Below are positions 62,672-64,000 of a stretch of 64,000 nt of DNA, piece by piece (positions within the stretch are counted from its first letter, which is position 1; each line of letters starts with the position of its first letter). The notes under the pieces were generated by a model. It saw nothing but the letters and a program-made list of their open reading frames with translations. It was not told the origin of the DNA and searched no databases. A program made the position numbers and the translations under genes. Origin of the DNA: Shewanella sp. SR44-3 (GTDB lineage: Bacteria > Pseudomonadota > Gammaproteobacteria > Enterobacterales > Shewanellaceae); assembly GCF_014163735.1 (NCBI RefSeq), contig NZ_JACJDV010000002.1, forward strand, positions 1 through 64,000, read 5' to 3'.

Positions 62672-64000
62672 TTAGGCTGGGAGCTCAATCCCCATATCAC
62701 GCATTTTTGCCATTTTATATCTTAAAGTACGGGCACTAATGCCTAAGCGTTCAGCAACATCTTTACGGCTACCATTACATTGATTTAAGGTTTCGAGAAT
62801 AATCACATGCTCTTGAGCCTTTAACTCATCCCCTAAACCATCAATCTCTACTGTTTTGGCCGTTACGCTGGTGTCAGCACTTAAACACACATCACCGGAA
62901 TCAATAATGATGTCATCCCCTCCGATACTGTCACCTGAGTACAAGATCATCGCTCTTTGAATAACATTATCCAACTCTCGTACATTTCCAGGCCATCGAT
63001 GGGCAAGTAAGCGTCTGGTTGCCTGTTCATCAAGCTCTGGTACACCTCCAGAACTAGAGGTATGTTTTTGGATCAAATGCCTAGCCAAAGGCAAAATATC
63101 TGCAGGTCTTTGATTAAGGGCCGGCCATACTAATGGGAATACATTGATCCGATAGTATAAATCTTCCCTAAACATGCCTGATGATGCCATCGTTTTTAAA
63201 TCACGATTAGAGGTCGCGAGCACTCGAACATTAAGCTTTATGGTCTTTCGGCCGCCCAAACGCTCGACTTCTCTCTCCTGCAGCACCCGTAATAGCTTTG
63301 CCTGTAAGCCCAATTCCATTTCTGAAATTTCATCCAGTAATAACGTGCCGCCTTGGGCTTGTTCAAACTTGCCAGGGCAAGCCTGATAGGCGCCTGTGAA
63401 CGCCCCTTTCTCATAACCAAATAAGGTGGCTTCTAGCATATTTTCTGGAATTGCAGCGCAATTGATAGCAACAAATGGCTCTAAGCTACGTGAGCTATTC
63501 TGATGAATGTATCGGGCCAATACTTCTTTACCCGAACCACTTGGCCCCATAATCATTACCGATGCATCCGATGCTGCGACTCGCTGGGCTAACGCTAACA
63601 GAGCGTGACTTTTCTCATCTGCAACCACAGGCTGTTGATTATCATTTTTCAACGGCAAATAACGAGACACTTGATTAAGTAATACTTCTGGCGCAAAAGG
63701 CTTGGCCAGATAATCTACTGCACCAAGTTTCATCGCACTAACGGCACTATCAATGGTGGCATAGGCCGTCATCAATAATACGGGTAACTTAGGGTGATGC
63801 TGCTGCATATACTTAAGCAAGCCTATCCCACCGACACCGTCCATTTGCACATCGCTGATAACCATATCAAAAGAGGCCTGTTTAAGCGCCATGATAGCCT
63901 CCTCAGCAGAAGCCACATCTACACAGTCGTAATGCGCTAACTGCAAAGTATCAAGCAAGGCTTCACGCAGTGCATTATCATCTTCAACCAATAATAATTT
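62672..64000 (-). CDS. flrC: Sigma-54-dependent flagellar response regulator FlrC (5' end cut)
   Basis: FlrC activates sigma-54 promoters for middle flagellar genes when phosphorylated by FlrB. The gene continues past base 64000: the last visible codons read KLLLVEDD, so only a few N-terminal residues are missing. The receiver domain (phosphoryl Asp in MVISDVQMDG), AAA+ domain (Walker A GPSGSGKEVLA, GAFTGA loop for sigma-54 contact, Walker B LLLDEISEM) and Fis-type HTH (GSRKDVAERLGISARTLRYK) are complete. Upstream flrA and flrB should lie beyond the edge. Confidence 0.93.
   Translation of the reverse strand, partial: KLLLVEDDNALREALLDTLQLAHYDCVDVASAEEAIMALKQASFDMVISDVQMDGVGGIGLLKYMQQHHPKLPVLLMTAYATIDSAVSAMKLGAVDYLAKPFAPEVLLNQVSRYLPLKNDNQQPVVADEKSHALLALAQRVAASDASVMIMGPSGSGKEVLARYIHQNSSRSLEPFVAINCAAIPENMLEATLFGYEKGAFTGAYQACPGKFEQAQGGTLLLDEISEMELGLQAKLLRVLQEREVERLGGRKTIKLNVRVLATSNRDLKTMASSGMFREDLYYRINVFPLVWPALNQRPADILPLARHLIQKHTSSSGGVPELDEQATRRLLAHRWPGNVRELDNVIQRAMILYSGDSIGGDDIIIDSGDVCLSADTSVTAKTVEIDGLGDELKAQEHVIILETLNQCNGSRKDVAERLGISARTLRYKMAKMRDMGIELPA

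Overview
The window looks like chromosomal DNA of a marine, polarly flagellated gammaproteobacterium, most likely a Shewanella. This rests on three things: protein-level resemblance of housekeeping genes to enteric and Shewanella versions (Gsk, Adk, HtpG, RecR, FlhG, CheY); the order flrC-fliEFGHIJ-fliKLMNOPQR-flhB-flhA-flhF-flhG-fliA-cheYZAB-parC-parP-cheW, known from Vibrio, Shewanella and Pseudomonas polar systems; and moderately low GC. Naming the genus is inference; no rRNA gene body lies inside the window.

Layout. Bases 1-250 are the promoter and leader of an rRNA operon that reads leftward out of the window, with gmhB just upstream. Next come a GntR-type regulator and a FabH-family ketosynthase (1.2-3.1 kb), and a leftward group of a two-subunit Na+/solute symporter, a CNMP/CBS/DUF294 nucleotidyltransferase and a DEDDh exonuclease (3.2-8.1 kb) with a CRP-like site in front. 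A diguanylate cyclase and a membrane-anchored hydrolase follow. Bases 12.3-20.4 kb are housekeeping genes (nadE, gsk, adk, cnoX/ybbN, htpG, recR), with a MITE-like element between nadE and gsk and a clear sigma-32 promoter before htpG.

Bases 20.4-33.2 kb are more mixed: a twin-cupin protein, an SMR efflux pump, a small HD-GYP protein, a decayed oxidoreductase, an unrecognised 663-residue protein, a PatB-type C-S lyase, a eukaryotic-type glutathione synthetase, an ECF sigma factor, an ArsR repressor divergent from an ArsP-like permease with two matching operators, an RssB-like response regulator, and an MlaA protein without a lipobox.

From 33.6 kb to the right edge almost everything serves flagella and chemotaxis. 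A rightward pair (a FliK-like protein and an FhlB-type FlhB-C paralogue) converges on the end of the long leftward cluster. That cluster starts with FlrC, the sigma-54 activator, which is cut by the window edge. Good -24/-12 promoters precede fliE, fliK and flhA, so FlrC probably drives the structural genes encoded beside it. FlhF and FlhG set pole and number, FliA controls late genes, and CheY/Z/A/B/W with ParC/ParP make a polar chemosensory array.

I found no CRISPR array, tRNA, complete insertion sequence, prophage or obvious defence system. The best leads are modest: the GSS-type synthetase, the ArsR double operator, the CheA linker repeats beside ParC/ParP, the long acidic FliH tail, the FlhB NPEH site, a pair of diverged promoter-region repeats, and two genes with no recognised family.
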